Shown here: in pieces, positions 1 to 7,047 of the stretch
Position numbering within the stretch: the stretch's first letter is position 1
Layout: each line of letters begins with the position of its first letter
DNA from: CAYXOX01 sp964466745
Lineage (GTDB): Bacteria > Pseudomonadota > Alphaproteobacteria > Rhodobacterales > Rhodobacteraceae
Direction: 5' to 3'
DNA: 25,682 bases
Assembly (NCBI GenBank): GCA_964466745.1
Contig: CAYXOX010000029.1
Coordinates: forward strand, 1 to 25,682
Notes under the pieces: generated by a model
What the model saw: the letters and a program-made list of their open reading frames with translations, nothing else
Databases searched by the model: none
Told to the model about the DNA's origin: nothing
Translations under genes and position numbers: made by a program

Positions 1-268
1 CCGGATCGAGGATGCCGCCCGGCAGGATGATGTCGATGATCTGCCGTTGGCCCTCGGCAAGCGACTTGGACGCCAGCAACCAACCCGAGAGGACCAGAAA
101 TATCGATTCGGTGTCCTCACCTTCGAGTTTCAGGATGGTTCCGGCAGAGTAGTCGCGCCTGTGAGCGGTCGTCAGCGCGCCAAGAGTGGCCTGCGCATCT
201 CCCCGCCGTCTCAGCGCTCTGGGCAGGGTCGACTCAGGCAGACCGATTTCCTTGAGACAGTTGTTCAC
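1..268 (-). CDS. Crp/Fnr-family transcriptional regulator, N-terminal part (runs off window)
   Basis: The minus-strand frame from a GTG at 268 is open to base 1, about 89 codons. The start is supported by GGGAGAG four bases upstream. The protein has a short N-terminal leader (LKEIGLPESTLPRAL), then a cyclic-nucleotide-binding-type beta roll: YSAGTILKLEGEDTESIFLV, then LSGWLLASKSL and a QRQIIDIILPGG segment. This is the hallmark order of Crp/Fnr regulators (RDYSAGT, GE, FxVLSGW, G(R)Q, LPG). The DNA-binding helix-turn-helix is outside the window, so subgroup and target cannot be read. No cysteine cluster of the FNR type is visible in the N-terminus; one Cys lies at residue 4. It is the nearest candidate to bind the repeated 5-4-5 palindromes found upstream of the other units. 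Identity as Crp/Fnr is fairly sure; ligand is unknown. Confidence 0.8.
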   Translation of the reverse strand, partial: MNNCLKEIGLPESTLPRALRRRGDAQATLGALTTAHRRDYSAGTILKLEGEDTESIFLVLSGWLLASKSLAEGQRQIIDIILPGGILDP

Positions 269-523
269 CGTACTCTCCCGTTTTTTTGGTACCGAGAATC
301 CGCCCGGCTGGGCACAGATTGCTAGCGGATAACGTGGCGCTCCATGCAAGGAGGAGCGCTCCACACCAGTAAATCGAGTGAACTGGAACTACGGAGGACA
401 TGATTCCTTTCTATTCTATCAACCTCTGACAGGGTTTCTAGGGAGACATGCAGGTTTTCGAATTTTCCTGATCATTGCTACGACGCCGGCTGGGATGCAG
501 CGACCAGTAAGCGTCGCTGAGTG

Positions 524-541
524 ATCAAATTTCCATTTGAT
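524..541. promoter_or_regulatory. Perfect 7-4-7 inverted repeat ATCAAAT-TTCC-ATTTGAT
   Basis: ATCAAAT (524-530) and ATTTGAT (535-541) are exact reverse complements around TTCC. The arms contain ATCAA and TTGAT, the two halves of an FNR box, but in everted order, so this is not a normal FNR site. It sits in the divergent promoter region, 143 bases before the phasin-like start. It could be an operator or a small RNA hairpin. Function is inferred only from position and symmetry. Confidence 0.4.
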
Positions 542-608
542 ACCATGTTGTTCATACTCTTCTGAACCGGTCCAGTCATCCGCTGGCAAGAAATTGCCGA
601 GCGTTCCC

Positions 609-622
609 TTTACCCAAGTTAA
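609..622 (+). promoter_or_regulatory. Regulatory motif copy 1 (TTTAC-CCAA-GTTAA, followed by TGC)
   Basis: This is a 5-4-5 inverted repeat of the type seen at five places in the window. The downstream arm continues as GTTAATGC. A -10-like hexamer TGTAGT starts at 645, 29.5 bases from the motif centre, which fits an activator at -41.5. The predicted transcript start near 657 leaves a leader of about 27 bases before the ATG at 684. Confidence 0.6.
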
Positions 623-683
623 TGCGATGGCTGCCGCCTCGATGTGTAGTGACGGCGAGATTGCTCAAGCCGGGAGGATGCAC

Positions 684-1112
684 ATGGCGGACGAATCGAA
701 GAGGGTCGGCGACCCGATGGAGCACGTGCAGGGCATGCTCGCGCTCAACCCCGTGATCGGCCCCCAGATGCAGGAGTTCTGGAAGGCGCAGGACGGCGTC
801 CTCAAGGAGACGGAGGCTTTTTCCAAGGCCTGGTTCGAGCGCCGCCATGCAGCGGCCCAGTCGGCGCTTGAGACGGTGCGCAAGGCGAACGGCAATGGTG
901 CCGACCCATCGGCGGCGATGCGGGCCATGATCGACTGGCAGCAGGGTTCGTTTCGGCGGATGGCCGAAGACCTGCAGGAATGGGTCGAGATGTGTTCGCG
1001 GTGTGCCGGACGGATGGCCGATGCCGAGGTCGCGGCCGGGAAGGAGGGGGCCGAAGAAGTTTCGAAACGCGCGAAATCGGCCGCCAAGTCGAACCACTCG
1101 ACGCCGGTATGA
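684..1112 (+). CDS. Phasin-like small helical protein
   Basis: The 142-residue product is almost wholly alpha-helical and amphipathic, with no signal peptide. A W-rich stretch (QEFWKAQDGVLKETEAF then AWFERRHAAAQSALE) resembles phasins and polyhydroxyalkanoate-granule-associated proteins, which coat storage granules. A second helical block (FRRMAEDLQEWVEMCSRCAG) follows, and an Ala/Lys-rich tail (SKRAKSAAKS) ends the protein. The frame is open further upstream, but GGGAGG at 672-677 is correctly spaced only for the ATG at 684; the ATG at 678 abuts it. It is the first gene of the unit behind motif copy 1. The phasin call rests on composition and pattern; a generic coiled-coil stress protein is the alternative. 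Confidence 0.55.
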   Translation: MADESKRVGDPMEHVQGMLALNPVIGPQMQEFWKAQDGVLKETEAFSKAWFERRHAAAQSALETVRKANGNGADPSAAMRAMIDWQQGSFRRMAEDLQEWVEMCSRCAGRMADAEVAAGKEGAEEVSKRAKSAAKSNHSTPV

Positions 1113-1174
1113 CCATGGCAATCCCTCGAAACATGGCCGTCCTGGCTACCGACAACAAAGAAGGAGACCACTCG

Positions 1175-1462
1175 ATGGACGACAAGAGCGCATATCGCAA
1201 GAAGCTCGAGGCGCGCCTCGACCAGATGCGCGCCGAGATCGACAAGTTGCAGGCCAAGGCTGCAGAGGCCGGCGCCGATGCACGCTTGGAATACGAAAAG
1301 CAGGTCGAGGAGCTGCGGGAGCAGCAGGAAGAGGCGCGTGAAAGCCTCAAGGAGCTCGACGAGGCCAGCGACGATGCCTGGAAGGACCTCCGGGGAGGCT
1401 TCGAAAAGGCCTGGGACAACCTGGGCGATGCCGTGAAGTCTGCCCGCGAGAGGTTCAGCTGA
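1175..1462 (+). CDS. Small coiled-coil stress protein (sll1863-like)
   Basis: A 95-residue highly charged coiled coil: MDDKSAYRKKLEARLDQMRA, then heptad-rich EIDKLQAKAAEAGADARLEY and EELREQQEEARESLKELDEA, ending in WKDLRGGFEKAWDNLGDAVK. This matches the sll1863 family of cytoplasmic coiled-coil proteins found in stress gene clusters, whose molecular role is unknown. The start is set by AAGGAG at 1161-1166, eight bases before the ATG. It ends one base before the next gene, which encodes a longer exported protein with a similar C-terminal pattern (TAWGDL...GWADLETAWDDAAAA), so the two look like cytoplasmic and periplasmic versions of one theme. Confidence 0.75.
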   Translation: MDDKSAYRKKLEARLDQMRAEIDKLQAKAAEAGADARLEYEKQVEELREQQEEARESLKELDEASDDAWKDLRGGFEKAWDNLGDAVKSARERFS

Positions 1463-1463
1463 C

Positions 1464-1967
1464 ATGAAGGATACACTTTCGCACAAATGCATGCGGCCGG
1501 TGTTGGCCGCCGGCCTGCTCGGTTTCGCGGTCATCACGGTTCCGGCCACAGGTCTGGCTCAGCAAACCGGCGAAGAGACGACCCTCGACGATGTGCAGGG
1601 CGAGTTCTCGGAGGCCTTCGCGGCGATCGGTGGCTTCACGGCCGACCAGCGCGACGCGGCGCTCGCCGAGATGGACGCCACGCTTCAGCGCCTCGACGAC
1701 CAGATCGACGAAACCGAGGCGCGCGTCCGGGAGGAATGGGCGGACATGTCCGAGGCCACACGGGAAAGGACATCTGCGGCACTGAGCGCGATGCGCGAGC
1801 GTCGCAACAGGCTGAGTGAAAGCTACGGCGCGCTCTCGCAAGGGACCGCGACGGCCTGGGGCGATCTGATGGCCGGCGTCCGGTCCGGATGGGCCGATCT
1901 AGAGACCGCCTGGGACGACGCCGCAGCGGCGATGAGCGATCGGACCGAGACGGGGGAGAGTGAGTGA
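1464..1967 (+). CDS. Exported coiled-coil protein
   Basis: The 167-residue product starts with a signal peptide: positive n-region (MKDTLSHKCMR), hydrophobic core (PVLAAGLLGFAVITV) and a likely cut after GLAQ near residue 33. The mature part is acidic and helical (DATLQRLDDQIDETEARVRE, then RERTSAALSAMRERRNRL) and ends with a W-containing repeat like the preceding gene. It should act in the periplasm. The ATG lies one base after the upstream stop, so translation is probably coupled. It ends one base before the bacterioferritin ATG. No enzymatic motif is seen, and function is unknown. Confidence 0.75.
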   Translation: MKDTLSHKCMRPVLAAGLLGFAVITVPATGLAQQTGEETTLDDVQGEFSEAFAAIGGFTADQRDAALAEMDATLQRLDDQIDETEARVREEWADMSEATRERTSAALSAMRERRNRLSESYGALSQGTATAWGDLMAGVRSGWADLETAWDDAAAAMSDRTETGESE

Positions 1968-1968
1968 G

Positions 1969-2454
1969 ATGACGAACAGAACCAGAAGCATCGAGAACCT
2001 CCAGACGGCCCTTTCGATGGAGATGACGGCGATCCACCAATACCTCCTGCACGCCCATGTGCTCGATGATTGGGGGCTCGACGTGCTGGCAACGAAGATG
2101 CGTGAGGAGATGACCGAGGAACTAGGCCACGCCGGACGCTTCATCGACCGGATCCTCTTTCTCGACGGCAATCCCGAGATCGAAGCCGCCAAGGCGCCGA
2201 AACGCGCAGAGGCGCTCGACGGGCTCTTCGCGGCCGACCTCGAAGAGGAGAAGGGCGCGATCGAGTTCTACGCCGAGGCCGCCAAGGCCGCAGACGAAGA
2301 CCGCGATGTGGGCACCCGCATGCTGTTCGAGGAAATCCTCGTTGACGAGGAAGGCCACAAGGACTGGCTCGCACAGCAGTTGGGCCTTCTCAAGCGCATG
2401 GGCGAACCGACCTACATGGTCCAGCACATGAGCGACGTCGCCAGGTCGGCGTAA
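1969..2454 (+). CDS. bfr: Bacterioferritin-like ferritin, heme ligand missing
   Basis: This 161-residue protein follows the bacterioferritin fold end to end. With the ATG at 1969, the numbering falls in register with E. coli Bfr: the di-iron ligands are E18, E51, H54, E94, E127 and H130, all present. The heme-binding Met52 is Leu (EELGH instead of EEMKH), so the usual bis-Met heme site between subunits cannot form. An in-frame GTG at 1960 would add three residues, but it sits directly against the GGGGAGAG ribosome site, so I prefer 1969. The role is iron oxidation and storage in a cytoplasmic cage, or DNA/peroxide protection. It is tightly coupled to the upstream gene. Confidence 0.88.
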   Translation: MTNRTRSIENLQTALSMEMTAIHQYLLHAHVLDDWGLDVLATKMREEMTEELGHAGRFIDRILFLDGNPEIEAAKAPKRAEALDGLFAADLEEEKGAIEFYAEAAKAADEDRDVGTRMLFEEILVDEEGHKDWLAQQLGLLKRMGEPTYMVQHMSDVARSA

Positions 2455-2457
2455 GAA

Positions 2458-2492
2458 CCCGCCGGCCGCAGACCTTCGAGCGTCTCGGCGGG
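2458..2492 (+). terminator. GC-rich stem-loop after the ferritin gene
   Basis: CCCGCCG (2458-2464) pairs with CGGCGGG (2486-2492), with an inner AGAC/GTCT extension. It lies four bases after the ferritin stop and before the HdeD-like gene. There is no T-run after it, so it may be a weak terminator, a processing site or an mRNA 3' stabiliser. Confidence 0.4.
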
Positions 2493-2532
2493 CACTCCCC
2501 TGCCGGGCGTTCGAGCCTTGAAAGGGAAACCA

Positions 2533-3141
2533 ATGACCATCACCGAAAAACCCGATGGATCCCCCGTAAACCTCCGGCGGATCAAGCTCTGGCTGTGGAT
2601 CGCCGGGCTGTCGTCCATCGTGCTGGGCCTCGCCGGAATCGCGTTCCCGTTCGTTGTGACCCTGGCGGCAGAATTGCTGTTCGGGGCCGTCCTCGCCGTG
2701 CTCGGCCTGGTACAGATCGTCCGCGCCCTGTTCTCGGGCGAGGTGGCTTCGCGCGCATGGTTGTTGCTGTTCGGAGGGGTCGCGTTGGCCGGCGGAGTGA
2801 TGCTGCTGCTCTACCCGCTGGAAGGGATTCTGACGCTGACGGCTCTCTTGGCGACATTCTTCCTCGCCGGAGGTGTCGTGAAGCTGATCGGCGCCTGGCA
2901 GACGCGCCCGGCCCGGATGCGGGAACTCGGGCTTATCGAAGAGTCCGGCAGGGGTTGGCTGGCGCTCTCCGGCGCGCTCTCGTTTGCGCTCGGCCTTCTG
3001 CTGATGTTCGGACTGCCCTCGAACGCGACGTGGGCGCTCGGCCTTCTGCTCGGCATCGACCTGCTTTTTCTCGGGGTCTCCCAAATCGCGCTGGCGATGG
3101 GCCTCGACACCATCCAGAGCCGTGGTGAGGTCACGGCATGA
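2533..3141 (+). CDS. HdeD-family (DUF308) membrane protein
   Basis: A 202-residue inner-membrane protein with about six hydrophobic helices, including LWLWIAGLSSIVLGLAGIAF, FGAVLAVLGLVQIV, LLLFGGVALAGGVMLLLYPL, LTLTALLATFFLAGGVVKLI and ALGLLLGIDLLFLGVSQIAL. Paired glycine-rich helices, the YPLEGI loop and short length fit the HdeD/DUF308 family, linked to acid and general stress but without a defined activity. The start at 2533 has GGGAAA just upstream. The stop overlaps the next ATG (ATGA), so the SpoIIAA-like gene is translationally coupled. Confidence 0.85.
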   Translation: MTITEKPDGSPVNLRRIKLWLWIAGLSSIVLGLAGIAFPFVVTLAAELLFGAVLAVLGLVQIVRALFSGEVASRAWLLLFGGVALAGGVMLLLYPLEGILTLTALLATFFLAGGVVKLIGAWQTRPARMRELGLIEESGRGWLALSGALSFALGLLLMFGLPSNATWALGLLLGIDLLFLGVSQIALAMGLDTIQSRGEVTA

Positions 3142-3524
3142 TTACCGTTCAACACGACAGGAACCGGGACATCATCGACATCCGGGCTTCGGGTACGCTG
3201 ACGACCGACGACTACGAACACGCCGTCCCCGAAATCAAGCACGCTATGGAGCTTTCGCGAGGCCCGCTGAGGGTGAAGCTCAGCCTCGAGGATTTCCGCG
3301 GCTGGGAGATCGGCGCGCTGTGGCACGAACTGGAGTTCGATCTGAAATACCTGGGTGATTTCGGCCGGATCGCCGTCGTCGGCGAGACCACGCTGGAGGA
3401 ATGGGGCACGACGCTTTCAGCGCCGTTCACAACGGCCGAGATGCGCTACTTCCCTACGGAAAAGGAAGCCGAGGCCGATCGCTGGCTGGCCGAACCCGGG
3501 AATGGACAAGGCGGAGCCGCCTGA
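3138..3524 (+). CDS. SpoIIAA-like (STAS-type) protein
   Basis: A 128-residue soluble protein: MITVQHDRNRDIIDIRASGT, LTTDDYEHAVPEIKHAME, LRVKLSLEDFRGWE, then GDFGRIAVVGETTLEEWGTT and AEMRYFPTEKEAEADRWLAE. This matches the SpoIIAA-like family (STAS fold), including the W-x-x-LxxD region before FGRIAVVG and the closing EAxxWL. Members often sit beside stress genes and may bind membranes or lipids; no partner kinase is present here. It overlaps HdeD by four bases upstream and its TGA shares a base with the next ATG, giving a three-gene coupled cassette. Confidence 0.8.
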   Translation: MITVQHDRNRDIIDIRASGTLTTDDYEHAVPEIKHAMELSRGPLRVKLSLEDFRGWEIGALWHELEFDLKYLGDFGRIAVVGETTLEEWGTTLSAPFTTAEMRYFPTEKEAEADRWLAEPGNGQGGAA

Positions 3525-4087
3525 TGGCCGAACCGCCCCGGTCGGCGCCTAAGCCTGAAGGGGATGGCGCCGACAAATCGCACCACGGCGCCTTCACGCG
3601 CGCGGCGGAGACCTTCATCTTCGCCGCCGCCGCACTTTATGGCCTGGCGGCGCTGTCCATGGCGGTGGTGTCCTTCAGCCTCGTCATCGTGTCGGTCACG
3701 CGCGTTTACACCGCCTTCATCACATCCCGGACCCCCGAAAGCGTGTTGCTCGACGCGGTGAGTTCGCTGGTGATTTCGGTCGCTATCCTCGACGTGGCGA
3801 AATACGTCATGGAGGAAGAGGTGCTGCGCAGCCGCGAGTTGCGCATGCCGCACGAGGCGCGTGAAGCGGTCACCAAGTTCATGGTCATCATCGCGCTGGT
3901 GGTGTCGATCGAAGGCATCGTGCTGGTTTTCGAGCTTGGGAAGGAACAACCGGAATTGCTTCTCTATCCTGTTCTTCTGCTTTCCGTCTCGGTTTTCATC
4001 GTGGTTGGCCTCGGCGTTTTCCAGCGCCTTAGCCTGAAGAGCGAAGCCCGCCTGTCGAAGACGCCGCGGGACGATCCATCCGATTGA
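3524..4087 (+). CDS. Unknown four-helix inner-membrane protein
   Basis: I do not recognise the family. The 187-residue protein has a charged N-terminus (MAEPPRSAPKPEGDGADKSH), then hydrophobic helices at FIFAAAALYGLAALSMAVVS, LLDAVSSLVISVAILDVAKY, FMVIIALVVSIEGIVLVFEL and LLYPVLLLSVSVFIVVGLGV. Between helices 2 and 3 is a charged cytoplasmic segment (VMEEEVLRSRELRMPHEARE). The layout recalls PsiE-like small membrane proteins, but that is weak. The ATG overlaps the upstream stop (TGATG), so it belongs to the HdeD/SpoIIAA-like cassette. Confidence 0.75.
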   Translation: MAEPPRSAPKPEGDGADKSHHGAFTRAAETFIFAAAALYGLAALSMAVVSFSLVIVSVTRVYTAFITSRTPESVLLDAVSSLVISVAILDVAKYVMEEEVLRSRELRMPHEAREAVTKFMVIIALVVSIEGIVLVFELGKEQPELLLYPVLLLSVSVFIVVGLGVFQRLSLKSEARLSKTPRDDPSD

Positions 4088-4189
4088 GAGCGATGCGCGC
4101 GAAACGCGAGCGGGCCGGTCCGGCGGGTCCGCGTCGCCCTTGCGGTGGCGTCCACAGCAGCGGCACACATGATGCGGAGGGTAACCCAG

Positions 4190-6883
4190 GTGCCCCTGGA
4201 TGATGAGAAACCTGCCTTTGCCCAGTCTGCCGAAGGCGTGGTGCAACGACTTGGAGGCGACGCGGACCGCGGCCTGACCGCGGAGGAGGCGCAATCCCGT
4301 CTCGAGTCGCACGGGCACAACAGGCTGCGCCGCGACACGCACAAGAGCCTCCTCGTAATCCTGCGCAACCAGTTCCAGAGCCTGATCGTCTGGCTTCTTG
4401 CCTTTGCAGCGGGGCTGTCACTCGCATTCGGCGAGGTTGCAGAGGGCATCGCCATCATCGTTCTGCTCGTCGTCAACGCGGCCATCGGGTTCGTTACGGA
4501 ACTGCGCGCCGCGCGATCCATGGAGGCGTTGCAGCAGATTGCCGACGTGCGCACGCGCGTACGCCGGGACGGCGAGGACCAGATGATCGACGCGCGCGAC
4601 ATCGTGCCGGGCGATCTGATCGTGCTGGAGGCCGGGGATATGGTCACCGCGGACCTGAGGCTGATCGAAGCTGCCAGCATGCATGTGGACGAGGCAGTGC
4701 TCACCGGCGAGTCAACGCCGGTCGAGAAGTCCACCGGAGCCATAGAGGCGGACACCGAGGTCGGTGATCGGTCCAACATGGTCTTCAAGGGCACCGCTAT
4801 CACCCAGGGATCGGGCCTCGGCATCGCGGTCGAAACCGGGATGGACACCGAGATCGGGCGCATCAGCGACCTCGCAAGCAGCGCCGAGGCCCAGATCACT
4901 CCGCTGGAAAAGAGGCTCGACCGCCTCGCGCACCGGCTGGTGTGGCTGTCCGTAGGCCTCGCCGCCCTCGCGATCGGAGGCGGCATCCTGCGCGGTTCGG
5001 ACCTTTTCGAGATGGTCCAGACTGGCGTCGCGCTGGCCGTGGCCTCGGTGCCCGAGGGGCTACCCATCGTCGCGACGCTCAGCCTCGCGCGCGGCATGTG
5101 GCGGATGAGCGCGCGCAACGCGCTGATCACGCAACTGTCTTCCGTGGAGACGCTCGGCGCTACGACCGTGATCCTGACCGACAAGACCGGCACGCTGACC
5201 GAAAACCGCATGACCGTCGTGCGATACCTCTTCGACGACGGCGAGGTGGAGGTCGACGGCGGCGCGGAAGATCCGTTCCGGCGCGGCGGCGACGAGCCCC
5301 TGTCCCCCGATGACGAAGACCGCCTGGACTGGGCGCTCCGGGTCGGTGCGCTCTGCACCAACGCCGAGGCAGGCGGCGAGGACGACGAAGACCACGCCGG
5401 CGATCCCATGGAGGTGGCGCTGCTTGCCATCGCGGGCAATGCGGAGCGCGCGCGGGACACGCTGCTTTCGGATCTGCCCGAGGTGCGCGAACATGCGTTC
5501 GATCCCGAACTCAAGATGATGGCCACCGTGCACGAAGACACCGACGGTTACCTCGTGGCGGTGAAGGGCGCGCCCGAGGCGGTGCTGGAGGCCTGTTCGG
5601 ACGTCATGATCGGCGGCGGCGACACCGAGAAGCTGACCGGGCACGCCCGCCAGCGATGGCTCGACCGCAACACCGAGGCCGCTTCGGACGGATTGCGCCT
5701 TCTGGCGCTCGCCAAGAAGCGGGTTTCTGACGATGAAGACGACCCCTACCGCGAGTTGCAGCTCATTGGTCTGGTCTGCCTGCTCGACCCGGTCCGCGAC
5801 GATGTGCCGGATGCGATCGCGGCCTGCCAGGCGGCTGGGGTTCGGATCGTGATGCTGACTGGCGATCACGCCGACACGGCCGAAACGATCGCCCGCCATG
5901 CCGGGCTCGGCGATGGCGAGCTGAAGGTGACGGAAGGCTCGGAGCTTGTCGGGATTGAGCAGGGCGACATCGACGAGAGCGCGCTGGACGGCGTGATACG
6001 GACAGATGTCTTCGCCCGTGTCTCGCCAGAAACCAAGCTGACGTTGGTATCGCTTTTCCAGAAGGCCGGGCACGTGGTCGCGATGACGGGAGACGGCGTG
6101 AACGATGCGCCGGCGCTCAAGAAAGCCGATATCGGGATCGCCATGGGCCGACGCGGGACCGAGGTGGCCAAGGAAGTCGCCCGGATGGTCCTGCAGGATG
6201 ACAGGTTTCCTACCATCCTCGAGGCGATGCGCGAAGGGCGGGTGATCTTCGGCAACATTCGCAACTTCGCCGTCTATATGATGTCGTGCAACGTGAGCCA
6301 GCTGCTGGTGGTGGGCCTCGCGGTTGCTGCTGGAATGCCGGCACCGCTTCTGCCGTTGCACATCCTCTACCTCAACGTGGTTACGGGGGTGTTCCCGGCG
6401 CTCGCGCTCGGTCTCGGCCCCGGCAGCGAAAACGTTCTCAGGGACCCGCCGCGCGACCCTGAAGAGCCGATTGTGGACGCCGAGAACTGGACGTACACGG
6501 GCGTTCTCGGCGGATTTCTCACGGTCGCGATTCTGGGAGCCTTTGGATTGGCCCTGTTCTGGCTGGGCCTCGAAGACGGCGCGGCCATCACCGTTGCCTT
6601 TCTGACAATGTCGCTGGGGCATCTGTGGAACGTCTTCAATCTCCGCGATCCCAGGACGGGGCCGATCCTGAACGACGTCACGCGCAACAGGTATGTGTGG
6701 GGCGCAGTCGCCATCTGCCTTGCCCTGATCGCCGGCGCGCTTTGGTTGCCCGGACTGTCCGGACTTCTGAAACTGCAACCGCCGGGGGCCGCCGGCATGG
6801 CCCTGGCTGCCGGCGCGAGCGTCCTTCCGCTTCTGTTGGGGCAGGTCTGGATCGCTTCGGTCCGAAAGAACCGGAGCGACTGA
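4190..6883 (+). CDS. P2-type cation-transporting ATPase
   Basis: An 897-residue P-type ATPase. The GTG at 4190 is chosen because GGAGGG (4176-4181) is spaced eight bases before it; an upstream in-frame GTG lacks this. In order: cation-ATPase N-domain, actuator TGES (172-175), M4 motif PEGL (288-291), phosphorylation site DKTGTLT with Asp331, nucleotide domain (KGAPE), hinge TGDGVNDAP (633-641), and a C-terminal helix bundle. PEGL and the bundle place it with Ca2+/Na+/H+-type P2 pumps, not heavy-metal P1B pumps. In M6 the motif reads N729-VVT-G733, where SERCA-like pumps have NLVTD, so an ion-binding Asp is missing. The ion is therefore uncertain. It lies 102 bases after the previous gene, with no obvious motif of its own. 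Confidence 0.93.
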   Translation: MPLDDEKPAFAQSAEGVVQRLGGDADRGLTAEEAQSRLESHGHNRLRRDTHKSLLVILRNQFQSLIVWLLAFAAGLSLAFGEVAEGIAIIVLLVVNAAIGFVTELRAARSMEALQQIADVRTRVRRDGEDQMIDARDIVPGDLIVLEAGDMVTADLRLIEAASMHVDEAVLTGESTPVEKSTGAIEADTEVGDRSNMVFKGTAITQGSGLGIAVETGMDTEIGRISDLASSAEAQITPLEKRLDRLAHRLVWLSVGLAALAIGGGILRGSDLFEMVQTGVALAVASVPEGLPIVATLSLARGMWRMSARNALITQLSSVETLGATTVILTDKTGTLTENRMTVVRYLFDDGEVEVDGGAEDPFRRGGDEPLSPDDEDRLDWALRVGALCTNAEAGGEDDEDHAGDPMEVALLAIAGNAERARDTLLSDLPEVREHAFDPELKMMATVHEDTDGYLVAVKGAPEAVLEACSDVMIGGGDTEKLTGHARQRWLDRNTEAASDGLRLLALAKKRVSDDEDDPYRELQLIGLVCLLDPVRDDVPDAIAACQAAGVRIVMLTGDHADTAETIARHAGLGDGELKVTEGSELVGIEQGDIDESALDGVIRTDVFARVSPETKLTLVSLFQKAGHVVAMTGDGVNDAPALKKADIGIAMGRRGTEVAKEVARMVLQDDRFPTILEAMREGRVIFGNIRNFAVYMMSCNVSQLLVVGLAVAAGMPAPLLPLHILYLNVVTGVFPALALGLGPGSENVLRDPPRDPEEPIVDAENWTYTGVLGGFLTVAILGAFGLALFWLGLEDGAAITVAFLTMSLGHLWNVFNLRDPRTGPILNDVTRNRYVWGAVAICLALIAGALWLPGLSGLLKLQPPGAAGMALAAGASVLPLLLGQVWIASVRKNRSD

Positions 6884-6947
6884 GCCCAACCGGTCCGCCC
6901 GGCCTTTCCGCCGGCGCGACGTTCCCGATGCCGCCGTGTCTCTGCCC

Positions 6948-6961
6948 TTTACCGAGGTAAA
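6948..6961 (+). promoter_or_regulatory. Regulatory motif copy 2 (TTTAC-CGAG-GTAAA, followed by TGC)
   Basis: This copy has perfectly symmetric arms. The next bases are TGC, as in copy 1; both copies are also preceded by CCC. A -10-like CATGCT starts at 6984, 29.5 bases from the centre. It precedes the dodecin unit, whose ATG is 87 bases from the motif end. Confidence 0.6.
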
Positions 6962-7047
6962 TGCAGTCGCACGCATCCCCTGGCATGCTCCTTCTGGCTG
7001 CGCCGGGGGCTCCCTCGCCAGCAGGATCGAAACGAAGGAGGCAAACC

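Larger units (their letters stand above)
269..683. other. 415-base non-coding region between divergent units
   Basis: I see no convincing gene here. It holds an imperfect hairpin (334-364, GTGGCGCTCC against GGAGCGCTCCAC), a small GCGAC/GTCGC hairpin (500-517), a 7-4-7 inverted repeat (524-541) and the 5-4-5 motif at 609-622. It is visibly more AT-rich than its neighbours, as expected for a divergent promoter region between the Crp/Fnr gene and the phasin-like operon. Confidence 0.6.

Noticed and set aside
319..332. TTGCT-AGCG-GATAA as a sixth copy of the regulatory motif
   Set aside because: Only the outer bases of the arms match, there is no TGC extension, and no -10-like hexamer lies at the proper distance toward the Crp/Fnr gene.
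3964..5541. Minus-strand frame of 525 codons, very rich in Ser and Arg
   Set aside because: Composition is typical of antisense reading of a GC-rich gene; it overlaps clear genes on the plus strand.
5060..6976. Long minus-strand open frame (638 codons) opposite the P-type ATPase
   Set aside because: It is a mirror of strong third-position GC in the ATPase gene. It has no ribosome site, is rich in Arg, His and Gln, and has no recognisable domain.
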